A stretch of 64,000 bases of DNA, from NCBI GenBank assembly GCA_003254885.1, contig QANT01000453.1, forward strand, positions 1 through 64,000. Reading direction: 5' to 3'. Below the pieces are notes generated by a model. It had not been told where the DNA came from, did not search any database, and saw only the letters and a program-made list of their open reading frames with translations. Shown piece after piece: positions 1-16,234 of the stretch (the first letter of the stretch is position 1; each line of letters opens with the position of its first letter). The position numbers and the translations under genes are program-made. The DNA is from Purshia tridentata (taxonomy: Eukaryota; Streptophyta; Magnoliopsida; Rosales; Rosaceae).

Positions 1-158
1 CAAGAAATTTTTATTTTTTACTTTTACCAAAAAAAATATATATATTTGTAACTATTTCGATGTCGAGAAACAAATTCGACTTTAATATATATATCAATTG
101 TTAAAAGATGAATATATCTACATCTAAAAAAAGGACTAAAATAAATGTTTGCTTATCA

Positions 159-198
<40 letters not shown>

Positions 199-666
199 GA
201 ACTAATCACAAGAGAAATAGAAGGCTCGTGATCCTTCATCTAGTCTCTGCCACATATCAACGCTCTTCGTGAAGATGATGTTGACAAAGTTAGCATTCAC
301 GGAATACAATAACAAACTATTATCAATTTATGAGTTTGTCATTGGGGAAAAAACTGATTATGAGGCTGGTGTGTGGGCCACAAACTATGCAAGAACTAAC
401 ATTTTTATGATTAAGATGGAGGGTGTGGGATCAAACTTGGCGCAGGAGGATTAATTTTACCTAACTGTGCTACTCATATCACTCAATATCCAAGAACCAA
501 TATTGAGTGCATTTATAATTTATTTTGTCCGAAGGATTTCAACATGATGTTGCTTGAATTATCTCATCCTTGGTTATTTAACAAATGTTTGCCCATATTT
601 CACACTAACATACATAGTTTATGTACTAATGGAGAAAAACTTTGGTTGAATGAGCTATATGACCTA
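1..666. other. AT-rich spacer with (TA)n microsatellite
   Basis: No gene is recognised here. A run of alternating TA lies at about 163-195. A 61-codon open frame at 269-454 (+) has no motif I recognise and no convincing splice partners, so I do not call it a gene. The tandem-repeat block of the kelch relic begins at about 667. Confidence 0.6.
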
Positions 667-3260
667 TATGTCCCAGCAAAAAAATTGTGTATGATTGTAA
701 GATCATGTGACAATGTGACCAATACATATAAATTATAATACATGCGCGTACAATCCTATATATATATGTCTCATCACGTGCCAAGAACCTTATAAGAAAG
801 TTAAGTACATACAATGTATATGCTCATCCCATGCAAGTATTCCCCCACCAATGACCTATCTAGCCAGTTGCATATTGATAATTGTAAAGTTGCTTCGTTT
901 AGCAAGGATTAGAGAATCATGTCAATATCATATCTATATATGTATATAGGAGAAAAAGAACTCAGCAAAGTTGGTATTGAACTAGTTTCATTCACCAATA
1001 TATTGATGAATCCAAGTAAAGCATTTAATGATTGCCCTATACTTAACACCAAGTAAAGCTTTAACAATTGAATCATCCGGCCAACAAAGGTCCTTCCCTA
1101 GAAAGCAAAATGCATCAACATAATTTTAGAACTTTAACTTGGAATCGTAAATAAATTACCGCAGAAAGCAACCAAGTAAGTTGACAGCCAAGGTATGATC
1201 ATTTTTAGTACTCTTGGTATCATAATCAAAGATACGAATAGTCAGGAATTTGAAGTCTCATGTGTAACCATCTATGTCCTCGTCCCCCTTCTTCTTCCCT
1301 TTTTCCTTCCTTGTTTTAGAGTATTCAATTATTATGACGAGAACACGCATCTTCTCATGCTCAAAATAACAGTGATAGAAGCCATTTGGTGTAAATCACT
1401 ATTGGAGGCTTGTGATCCTTTGGTCCTGCAAGTGTGGCATCTTTTGGTTTCGATTAAGGCATAAACATGATAGCAATCGCTCAATTTCATAAAGTGGACA
1501 ACGTAAGAAATTTTATTATTTCCTTGTACTCGATGGTACATATGTATAGGGACATCTTATCATCGTTCTCAATCATCGAGCTTGAGCTTGCTTACCCCGC
1601 ATCCTTCTCCTTCTCCTTATAAGCAAGTTTAAATACATACAATGTTATGCTCATCTCATGCAAGTATCCCCCACTAGTGACTTATCTAGCTAGTTGCATG
1701 TTGATAATTGTAAAGTTTTTTCGTTTAGCAAGGATTAGAATCATGTCAATCTCATATCTGTATATGCATATAAGAGAAAAAGAACTCAAAAAAGTTGGTA
1801 TTGGACTAGTTTCATTCATCAATATATTGATGAATCCAAGTAAAGCATTTCACGATTGCCCTATACTTAACACCAAGTAAAACTTTAACAATTGAATCCT
1901 CCAGCCAACAAAGGTCCTTCCCTAGAAAGCAAAATGCATCAACATAATTTTAGAATTTGTAATAAAAACTTGGAATCGTTAGTAAATTACCATAGAAAGC
2001 AGCCAAGTAAGTTGACAGCCAAGGTAGGATCATTTTTAGTGCGCTTGGTATCATAATCAAAGATGCGAATAGTCAGGAATTTGAAGTCCCATGTGTAACC
2101 ATCCATGTCTTCGTCCCCCTTCTTCTTCTTTGTTTCCTTCCTTGTTTTAGAGTATTCAATCACTATAACGAGAACACGCATCTTCTCATGCTCAAAATAG
2201 CAGTGATAGAAGCTACTTGGCGTAAATCACTATTAGAGGCTTGTGATCCTTTGGTCCTGCAAGTGTGGCATCTTCTACTTGTTCGATTAAGGCAGGTGCA
2301 TGATAGCAAATCGCTCAATTTCACAAAGTGGACAACGTAAGAAATATTATTGTTTCCTTGTACTCGATGGTACATATGTATAGGGACCTCTTATCATCGT
2401 TCTCAATCATCGAGCTTGAGCTTGCTTCCCCCGCATCCTTGTCCTTCTTTTATGTGCCTCTGCCTCTCTTCTTCTTCTTCTTCATGCCCTTGCCATTGGA
2501 TTTCTTCTCCATGCTGAATCAGTCGCTAAATCAATCGCCGAATCACTTGCTTAAGCTATGCATATATGTCCCAGCAAAAAAATTGTGTATTATTGTAAGA
2601 TCACGTGACAATGTGACCAATACATACAAATTACAACACATGCATGTACAATCCTATATATATATATGTCTTATCATGTGCCAAGTACATTATAAGAAAG
2701 TTTAAGTACATACAATGTATATGCTCATCCCATGCAAGTATCCCCCACCAATAACCTATCTAACCAGTTGCATCTTGATAAGTGTAAAGTTTCTTCACTC
2801 AGCAAGGATTAGAATCATGTTAATCTTATATCTATATATGCATATAAGAGAAAAAGAACTCAGCAAAGTTGGTATTGGACTAGTTTCATTCATTAATATA
2901 TTGATGAATCCAAGTGAAGCATTTCACGATTGCCCTATACTTAACATCAAGTAAAGCTTTAACAATTGAATCATCCGGCCAACAAAGGTCCTTCCCTAGA
3001 AAGCAAAATGCATCAACATAATTTTAGAACTTATAATAAAAACTTGGAATTGTAAGTAAATTACCGCATAAAGCAACCAAGTAAGTTGACGGCCAAGGTA
3101 GGATCATTTTTAGTACACTTGGTATCATAATCAAATATACGAATAGTTAGGAATTTGAAGTCCCATGTGGAACAATCCATGTCCTCGTCCCCCTTCCCCT
3201 CCCCTCTTTCCTTCCTTATTTTAGAGTATTCAAACACTATGATGAGGGCACGCATCTTCT
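667..3260 (-). repeat. Three tandem, diverged copies of kelch-gene pieces
   Basis: Three imperfect copies follow one another, at roughly 667-1560, 1622-2420 and 2562-3260. Shared landmarks recur in the same order: the string AGTTGACAGCCAAGGTA near 1178, 2013 and (as AGTTGACGGCCAAGGTA) 3083; TTTGGTCCTGCAAGTGTGG near 1417, 2250 and again at 4132; and CCTATCTAG near 856, with close variants in the other copies. Spacing between copies is about 0.8-1.1 kb. On the minus strand the copies encode fragments such as GDEDMDGYTWDFKFLTIRIF, matching the 3' part of the broken gene at 3061-4400, joined to a lysine-rich segment from its 5' part. No copy contains a whole reading frame. The array looks like unequal duplication of both ends of one gene with loss of its middle. 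Confidence 0.7.
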
Positions 3261-4400
3261 AATGGTCAAAATAGCATTCACCATCAGGGTCTGGGGACAT
3301 GAAGCGAGTAAGAACAAGGCCAGTTTTCGACCTCCGAGATGGACAAAACTATAGTTGTATGGGCAGATGTATAATTCAGGAGGAAGCCAAGCTGGGAGGT
3401 TCAAAGAGGTGATAGTTTCGACTTTGTCAATCAAAATGCGGTATACTCCTAAAGGCCAAAGGTGGGTCGCTGATCTTGATTCACAGGTAAACATTAGGAG
3501 ATCACCGTACTCTTGGTCCTCCACAATGAAAGCACTGCCATGAAAGGGGAAAGGGCCACCTTGGAACATGTATGAATTTAGTATTCCCCAACAAGTGCTA
3601 GAGACTTCAAAGCCGAAGACATAGGGTTGAGTTAAAGTGCAGACAAGGATGACGTTGTCTGTAATCACATAAGAGAAGTAAGGAGGAAAATGAAGAATGT
3701 ATTTATAGTCACCGTCAGAATCGAGAAATGGAGGTTGAGCTAGGGACGACCATTTCCCAACATTCGGGTCATATACCTCGAATTAAAGATGGAAGGTTAA
3801 CGAAAAGGTTGGTCAGACCGTCGAGAGCATAGAGTTTGCCGTCTAGCTCCACCAGCAGGGGTTCAAATTTTCCTTCTTGAAAATCCTTAAAAGCTTGGGC
3901 TTTGATGTTGCCATTAGGATCCTCCGCAGTGATATTGGTGTCAAACACATAAATCTTACTACTTTGGAGTAGTCTGAGTTGTATGGCTCCTCATCTGTAT
4001 TAGTATTGCGTTCCAAGCCACTTGCGAAAAGAATTTGGTTGTGGACGAGACCGCAACCGACATGGTGGGGAAGATTTTGGCCAGTGACAGAAGCCAATTG
4101 GCGTAAATCACTATTGGAGGCTTGTGATCCTTTGGTCCTGCAAGTGTGGCATCTTCTAGTTGTTCGATTAAGGCAAGAGCATGATAGCAAATCGCTCAAT
4201 TTCATAGAGTTGACAACGTAAGAAATGTTTGTTTCTTTGTACTCAATGGTACATATGTATAGGGACCTCTTATCATCTTTCTCAATCATTGAGCTTGAGC
4301 TTGCTTCGCTTGCATCCTTCTCATTCTTCTATGTGCCTCTGTCTCTCTTCTTCTTCTTCTTCTTCATGCCCTTGCCAATGGATTTCTTCCCATGCTGCAT
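3061..4400 (-). pseudogene. Decayed kelch-repeat (F-box/kelch-like) gene
   Basis: Read on the minus strand, this stretch gives the longest surviving copy of the family repeated downstream. Near its 5' end (about 4380-4330) is a run of AAG codons giving KKKKK. At about 3880-3735 the frames give LDGKLYALDGLTNLFVNLPS and, in another frame, FEVYDPNVGKWSSLA. This is the Tyr/Asp-Gly-kelch strand pattern followed by the VYDPxxxxW signature typical of plant kelch proteins. At 3668-3320 an open frame continues with HLWPLGVYRILIDKVETI-type sequence. The 3' part (3255-3061) carries the GDEDMD segment. The frame shifts at least twice and stops interrupt it, so no full protein is encoded. Identity as kelch is by motif only, and no intact F-box was found. 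Confidence 0.6.
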
Positions 4401-4439
4401 CAATTGTTGAATTGATGATGCTATGCGTATATATGCCTA

Positions 4440-5391
4440 GCCGTAACTAGGGTGTGCATTTCCCTTGGGCCATAGGGCTTTTGTTTTTTGGGCCACTTGA
4501 CCAAACAAAACAACAATTTTATCAAAAAGTTCATCCGTTGAATTCAATACACTTTACCCTATATATAGTTAAAACATTTGCAATGTTAAAAATAATAGCA
4601 ATGTTATCCCTCCATTACATTCATCATTAAGTTACATGTTAACCACCTACGTGGTGGACATCGAACTCATTCTTTATACTAATCTGTAAACTAGTGAGGT
4701 TCATACTACGTGGATAAAAATAGAATTAAAATTCTTTTAAAAACTTGAATTTGCATTAGAAGTTTTTCTTGATGGTAGGGGAAGGAAAATTAAGAACGGT
4801 GAACGGTGAATGGTGAAATAGTGTATGGTGGTTATGGTGATCCAAGGAGGAACATGTAGTTATTTTATTTTATTTGTTATAATTAAAAGTTTTATAAAGG
4901 GTAGATGAGTCTTTTAAAAACTTATGTGGCAAATAATTATGAGTACGTTGTACTTAACAAATTTAAGTACATAATATAATTGACATGGGACATGAGATAG
5001 GTGACCATGGTATATATGCCAAATGGACAAAGGTCATGCCTTGATATATATATTAGGTCCAGCTATAATTCCCTTTCGATCTCCATATTTTCTTAATTAT
5101 TGGTGTCCCGTAAACTTCATTTTTTATTTTTATTTGCACTCGAATATTGATCTCTCGCAAAATATATGCATGCGAAGAATCAGTGCTAGCCTTAGGTGTG
5201 ACTAGTGAGTATCATGCAGAGTCTATTGATCAAAAGAAAAAAATGCTTTATGTGTGAGTTGCATTTGAAAGAAAAGGTGCATGCATGAGGTACATATATA
5301 TAGCTAGCAATCAGAAATAGGCCATGACAGCTCATTCAAGGTGCAAGAGATATATCTCTCTCTCTCTCTCTCTCCCCCTCTCTTCACCACC
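4440..5391. other. Spacer and likely promoter/leader of the PCNA-like gene
   Basis: No gene is seen. The last 100 bases look like a plant core promoter and leader: TACATATATATAG at about 5291 is a candidate TATA box, followed by a pyrimidine-rich (CT)n leader at 5356-5382 just before the ATG at 5392. An upstream ATG at 5324 is out of frame with the main start. It matters only if transcription begins before it. Confidence 0.45.
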
Positions 5392-6754
5392 ATGTTTGAG
5401 TTCAATTTTACAGACCCACAAGGACGTATTCTTCTACAAAAGGTTGTGTTTTGTTTTCTTGGATTAATGGCGGACAAGGGGACGTTCTACGTCTCACAGG
5501 AGGATGAAGATGTGACATTGGTAGCCTCAAACTCACGGGACCCAAATGCTGTGGCAGCGCTGAGGATGTCAACTTTCATGGAATTCAATCACTTGAGCAG
5601 ATGCGAGTGGTCGAATCTCCGTTTGGAGTTCAATCTTCAAAGCTTGTACAATATTCTCACTTCCACCAACGACGATGAGCTTTATGTTCTTAATATCACT
5701 TGGCCTGCTGAGGATAACGATCATGACAAGATTGACTTCGAGTTCAAGGAATCTGGTCAGTGCATGCGTGCCATCTTAAAAAATTTCTTTAATTTATTGG
5801 TTTTGAATTTTGATCTTATAAGATTTCATCGGGGTGTGTTTCTTTTTCCAATTTATATATGATTATCGATCACTTGCTTGTGGGTTTGTTGTTGGGTACG
5901 TAACATATGATTATCACTTACTTTGCATGTGTCAGTGTCACTGTATGCATGCATATCATTCATTTCTGTATTGTTTTGTTATAAAATATGCTGAGAATTT
6001 GATGAACTATCTGCATTTTTGCGTGCGTTCTTATATCTATCTATTCACTGTTTTAATTGTTTCTCGTTTGTTTATAATTTGAATGAAATCCCAGGCAGTG
6101 AATCCGTGGAGTATGAACTGCCATTAACCAAATACTATACTGAAGTGTCTGATTATCAAATACCCAAATGGATAGATGAGGATTTTAACATATATGTTGG
6201 GATGTTTCCGGAGCGGTTCACAGAGCTTATAACAAATCTGGTATCTTATGGGACCGAAGGTACTTTTATCATTTGGTCTATTAGCCATATATGGAACTGT
6301 TGGCATGCAACAGGTTTAGAGTTGCTAAAACAAATTAATTATCATACATGCCATTTTGAAATTAACTAACCATGAAATCTTATGCATCTACCTCAGTTTA
6401 TGCATATGTCAGTGCTGATCGAGTTACGTTCGTTGCTGGAAATAAGGATGTTGTTCTCAAGAAAAAGGTATGTTAAGCAAATGTTGGTCGTAATCTTCAT
6501 TTCAATTTCGATTTTCCAAGTGTTTTAATGTTGTGCAGCCTGGAGAGTGCAACATCCAAGGTGTACGCGGTGATGATGAAGTTTGCTTGAGGTTCAGTGT
6601 TCACTACTCTAAGGCGATACTCAACGCCGTGCTTTTGACAAACCACGTTTGCTTGCGGGGCCGCCGTACTAACGGCGGTGGAGGATCGGCCAGATTGTCT
6701 TACTATATCGGGGAAGGTTGTGCACTGGGGGAACTTATGATTTTCTTTCCCTGA
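5392..6754 (+). CDS. Divergent PCNA-like sliding clamp, 271 aa, 4 exons
   Basis: The inferred exons are 5392-5755, 6095-6259, 6397-6467 and 6539-6754, all with GT-AG borders and matching phases, giving 271 residues (plant PCNA is about 263). By-eye alignment with plant PCNA holds from end to end. MFEFNFTDPQGRILLQKVV matches the first strand and helix. NLQSLYNILTSTNDDELYVL matches NLNNMAKMLKCAGNDDIITI. SVEYELPLTKYYTEVSDYQI covers the interdomain connecting loop. VYAYVSADRVTFVAGN covers the second-domain strand that carries Lys164. CLRFSVHYSKAILNAVLLT matches the last helix, ending GELMIFFP. PCNA forms a trimeric ring around DNA in the nucleus and tethers polymerases. Here most basic residues facing the channel are replaced, and the Lys164 position is Thr187. 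I infer a paralogue with altered or lost clamp function. The start is the first ATG after a CT-rich leader. Confidence 0.75.
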
Positions 6755-7255
6755 AGTTACTATATCATAATTATAATGGTTAATGATAAACAATTATAGT
6801 TTGGTTTGGATAAAGATTTGCGACCTTAATGTTTGTGCCTTAATTTATACCACAATGTTATGTGGCAAGATTAGCTGTAATTCATAATATTATTAAGATT
6901 TTATATTATCAATTTATTAGATTGTGTTCTAATCTTCCAGATATCAGCAACAAAAAACAACCCAAACAAATCTCATTTCCTCCCTAATTTTGTCTTGTCA
7001 ATTAGGCCAAAAAGATGGTAGCTTTCATAATACAATGGAATGTTCATACAGCAACTCTCTTAATCTATATATACCATCACTCTCGACCTATAAACAAACT
7101 ATGAAAACTAAACTTTCTTTCTTTATTTAATTTCAATTAAATAACTAAATCTATACATATCTATACATATCATTTTAAATTCATACTCGTCCAAATGCAA
7201 TAGACTTCGATATCACATACTAATAGAAGGAAAGACCCCATGACTCCTAGACTTC
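6755..7255. other. 3' flank of the PCNA-like gene
   Basis: AT-rich sequence without coding signals. It includes the presumed 3' untranslated region of the PCNA-like gene. Nothing else is recognised. Confidence 0.4.
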
Positions 7256-7279
7256 ATGAAGACATACTTGAATAAACAG

Positions 7280-7500
7280 AGCAAATTGGGCTGCTGGACC
7301 TTATGTATTTGGAGAAAGAATCGGAACATAGATTTGAATAGAGTGATCAACAAGTACAAGAATGCCAAAGATTTCTTGAGGGTCAAGGATGTGTATGACC
7401 CAATGGGGGCTCTTCTCTAGTAAATCAAATACCAAGTTCTTGGACTTAAGGGTGGGGTGACGATAGTCAAGGAGGAGCTGGAGTGGGGGCTCTTGAACGG
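7280..7500 (+). pseudogene. Relic of an L-gulonolactone oxidase (GULLO) C-terminus
   Basis: From 7295 the frame reads WTLCIWRKNRNIDL, then VINKYKNAKDFLRVKDVYDP, then MGALL and a stop at 7418-7420. From about 7433 the same family resumes as QVLGLKGGVTIVKEE before the similarity is lost. In plant L-gulonolactone oxidases the same order occurs near the C-terminus: a GKNRN segment, KYKNAxxFLKVKxxYDPxGLFS, then DQxLGxKxGVTIVKEGCALEGLC. Here the segment linking them is broken, the cysteine-rich tail is absent, and nothing upstream encodes the FAD-binding domain. It is therefore a short fossil of a vitamin-C-pathway-type oxidase, probably left by a gene duplication. Confidence 0.7.
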
Positions 7501-7969
7501 GAGGGCAGCTAGATTGGCCTACCCTTCAATATCAAGAACTTTGCTTTTGAGTTTTGACGTTGTTCAATTATGTATTGGAACAGCCATAACTTATGTTATA
7601 ACTTACAGATCAAGGTAAGCTATTGCCCAGGATGATTTTGCACCAGTGTTTAGTAATTATAGAACAGAGGCACGAGACATGATTTTGAATTAGAGAAAAC
7701 CCTTTATACATGAACAGTCATTAGTCGATGAACATAATGTAAAGAAAAATCTAAAAGCGGCATGAGCAATTTTCACATAACCAACAGTTACAGCCATACA
7801 CCATTTGAAATGATACGAGACTTGCAAGAAGTTAAACAGTCAAATACATTAACCATTGCGAGCAGGTGAAGGCTAAAAAGGAAATGGAAAGAAGCAGAGA
7901 TTTCATTATCCCCCTGCTCGGACAAGCATCCATCAGAAGTTCCCCAAAAAAAAAAAAAACTCAAACAGN

Positions 7970-8001
<32 letters not shown>

Positions 8002-8829
8002 AAACAGCGAGTTTTACAAACCAGTCTATTAATAAAAACAAAAGCAGTTCGGAACTGGACCCAGTTAGGCCGTTCTAGAACTCTCCAAGGTCCAATTAAT
8101 GTTTGCAGGGCTAAGAAAATTCAGCGTTCATAAAAGCTTTCATGGGGCAAGCATCGACCAAAAGTTCTCCATCACGCCTAAATAAGAATGACATAGACAC
8201 GTTATTAATTGCATGAAATAATTTTCCCAAACCAAACAAAAATCATAACAATGCAAATCTTCAACAAAAAAATTTAAGTACTTAGTAACTAAGAACTCCA
8301 AACAGTTGCAAAGCAAACTTTTCAATCCCCACAGTTGATATTCATTAAACTACCAGCAGAAAAAACCTACTACGTAACATACCCTTGGCCACAAATTATC
8401 ATGAACTGCTGCACACGGTTAATAAAATACTTCAGATATATCGACTATAAATGACCTTGCATTCCTAAAGGTGGGCCAAATATTAGTCCCAAAATAGAAA
8501 TAAGGGTTATTCTATTTGCTAAACAAATTAGTCTACACAGCCTACTATATTCCAAAAGCATCCTTAAAATTTAAATTGTTTTATTTGTTCAAAACTAAAG
8601 AAAAAAACCATCTTTTTTAAAGGCCAGACATGGCTGGCTGCCTTCTTTTTTAATTTTTAATAAATTTAGGGTTATTTTTTAATGTTGGTGTTTGTTACTT
8701 TTCAAAGGGCAGAATGGCCATTAATAAATCATAAGAAACTGGGTCTGGAGAAAGATTAGTTACATGTGAATATATTTGTTACGCAAATGTTTACCATTGT
8801 TGACTGCACAGCAAGATTTCTACCACCAG
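7501..8829. other. Spacer with a long A-tract and one N
   Basis: No gene is seen. 7948-7998 is an A-run of about 40 bases, interrupted by a repeated ACTCAAACAG and an N at 7970, which is probably a sequencing or assembly ambiguity. The remainder is AT-rich. The part nearest 8829 should contain the 3' untranslated region of the minus-strand helicase gene. Confidence 0.5.
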
Positions 8830-13900
<5,071 letters not shown>

Positions 13901-14340
13901 CACTACGATTCAAACCTTAAAACCCAAAAAATTTCTCGAAGTAGTTCAAAAGAAACAAAAAAAATTCAAAGGAACCAAGCTAGGGTTTTCAGTCGGTAGC
14001 AGGATCGTAATCGCAAATCGGAGCGAAACCAAGCGCAAATTGAAAAGATACACTGCGCTCGATGAGAACAAACAAATGAGAAGAAAATTGCTACAGGTTA
14101 AGAGAATGAATGAAATCAAAAGAAAGCTAGGGTTTTGGAGGCTGGTAAATTGTGAGAAAATCGGGGAGTTTCTGTACGGATCTTCAGCGAAAACGAAAAA
14201 TATCTGAAGGGTTTGTGTCCTTTTCTCTACATAGAACAAGGGATTTTCTGGGGCTAATTGCTGGATTGGGAATTCATGGTAGGTTTTTGAAAACACAGAA
14301 GAGAAAAGAAAATTGACGAACTGCTTCCTGTAAGGCTCTA
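13901..14340 (-). promoter_or_regulatory. 5' leader and proximal promoter of the DEAD-box helicase
   Basis: Sequence upstream of the ATG at 13900. It is richer in GC than the following spacer and carries several AGCTAGGGTTTT or CTAGGGTTTT motifs (about 13979-13989 and 14126-14136, read on +). These telo-box-like sequences are common in promoters and leaders of plant translation and RNA-metabolism genes. No TATA box is obvious. Confidence 0.5.
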
Positions 14341-16234
14341 ACCGTCTGTTTAGCTAAAGCTAGGGCGTCATATATGATTCTGTTTATTTGCTCAATGGTC
14401 CCCGCTATTTTCTTTTATTGCATTAAGGGCCCATACCATCCCCTTTAATTTATTGCATCATTTTTTCATTAAAAAAATAGGTATAATTTAATGTGGATAA
14501 TGTTATTTTTAAACCACAATTTTATACCCTTATGGCAACTTACATTATATAACATTTATATATTAAATATTAAAAAATAAAGATAAAAATTCAAAGAGAA
14601 AAAAAAAAAAACACTTTATTCCATAAATTAATGACACGTAACTACCTAAAGTAGTATGAGAATGTAGTATATATTAATTATTGATTAGTCAAAGACAAGC
14701 ATGAAAAGTGTTGTATAATTTTAAGGTTATGATTAACGAAAAATTAAAACATCATGGATAAAAATTACATATGATTAGATGTATCAACAATTATAAGCGT
14801 AGTCATAAACAAGGACGAGCTCATTTTAATTTTATCCAAATAAGTTATTACCACATAAAAAAAAAATTACATATGATTAGATGTATCAACAATTATAAGC
14901 GTAGTCATAAACAAGGACGAGCGCATTTTAATTTTATCCAAATAAGTTATTACCACATTTGAGCAAGATCAACATAAGCACGACCAATATGAACAAAACC
15001 AACATGGACACAATGTAACATGTCAAATCAAAACCAGGACGAGTACAACACAAGTTAATAGCCTAAATCATACTTTTACGCCATCAAGTACAGCATGACC
15101 CAAACACGACACATATCAAGCACAAAATAAACCTGACTATGCACAGCTAGTTTAATATTGTATTCTTCTATTTTTAAAACCTTTCCAACAAGAAAATTCT
15201 AATTTTCAACAAAAACGTTAATATTATAAGAAAGAAAAAATAATATAAGATAAACTTTTAGTCTTAAAAAATAAGAAAAAAAGGCTAGTGGGTCCAATCT
15301 ATTTAAAATACAATCATAAATAAGAAAGTTGTAAACCGCTTTAGGATTATATTTTAACTACTTAAGTTCGTACTAAGAGGACACAATTTTTAAATGAATT
15401 AGCGTTTAACACTTAAAAATAATTTATTATAAAGTTGCAGTAGTATAAATAAGTAACAATACCTTTCTAGGCCCTTTGGCTAAGATAAAGTGTAACTAAG
15501 TGACAGAAAAACGTTAGCTATATGTTATGATTGGTCAACATTTACAAGATTACATGGCATTTAAAAGCATTTCTTGGTCCGTTGAGAACTTGAGATACAC
15601 TTTTTTGATAATTTTCTATTTGTTTTGTTTAGAGGGAGATGATATGCCCTGGCCAAAGAAAGAAGTGCGTGATCATCAAACCCTCATACAAGCAAACCCT
15701 CATACAAGTTACAAGAAAATCTGCTCCGTCATGTTTCCACTTTGAGTATTATTTTCTCATATTCAAATGTGCAGTAATCTCACCAGTTCACCACCTTTCT
15801 CCTTTTACATATATGTTGTAAGATTGGACATTGGAAAATAATTGCATAGGACACCAAGCCAATCACAATTTTCCCTATTTTCCTTTTTCCTTGTTATAAG
15901 ATAAGGGATAACTTGATCACGTCATGCAATAAAAATAATCGATCTACAAAAAGTGTCTCCAGACCGAAAACAAAAAGTGTCCAAAAGTACTTTATCGCTT
16001 TTGCCACAATGCCACTGTGCTAGAGAAGTACACATAGACTTGTATATGTGTTTGAAGGGTGGTCTGGGTTTTTGGCTTGGGGCATACACTATATAGTATA
16101 TAGGATTGCAACTTAGCTTGCTAATTCACAGCAACAATAAAAGCAGGAAAAATGTACATTTTCCCAACAAACTTACATAAATATCTCATCTCCAAGACCA
16201 TGAAAATGCAAATTACAAATTTCTCTCTCACTCT
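14341..16234. other. AT-rich intergenic DNA
   Basis: No gene is recognised. It contains a 102-bp tandem duplication (14764-14958, listed separately). The right end, nearest 16234, should hold the 3' untranslated region of the carboxyltransferase gene. Open frames around 15527-15821 lack recognisable motifs. Confidence 0.5.
14764..14958. repeat. 102-bp near-perfect tandem duplication
   Basis: Copy one runs 14764-14865 and copy two 14866-14958. Both contain ACATATGATTAGATGTATCA and end in AAGTTATTACCACAT. They differ by about one base (GAGCTC against GAGCGC) plus the A-run length at the junction, so the event is young. Confidence 0.9.

Noticed and set aside
7948-7998. Long A-run considered as the tail of a retroposed sequence
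   Set aside because: It contains an N and a repeated ACTCAAACAG, and no processed copy of any gene lies upstream of it. Low-complexity or assembly artefact is simpler.
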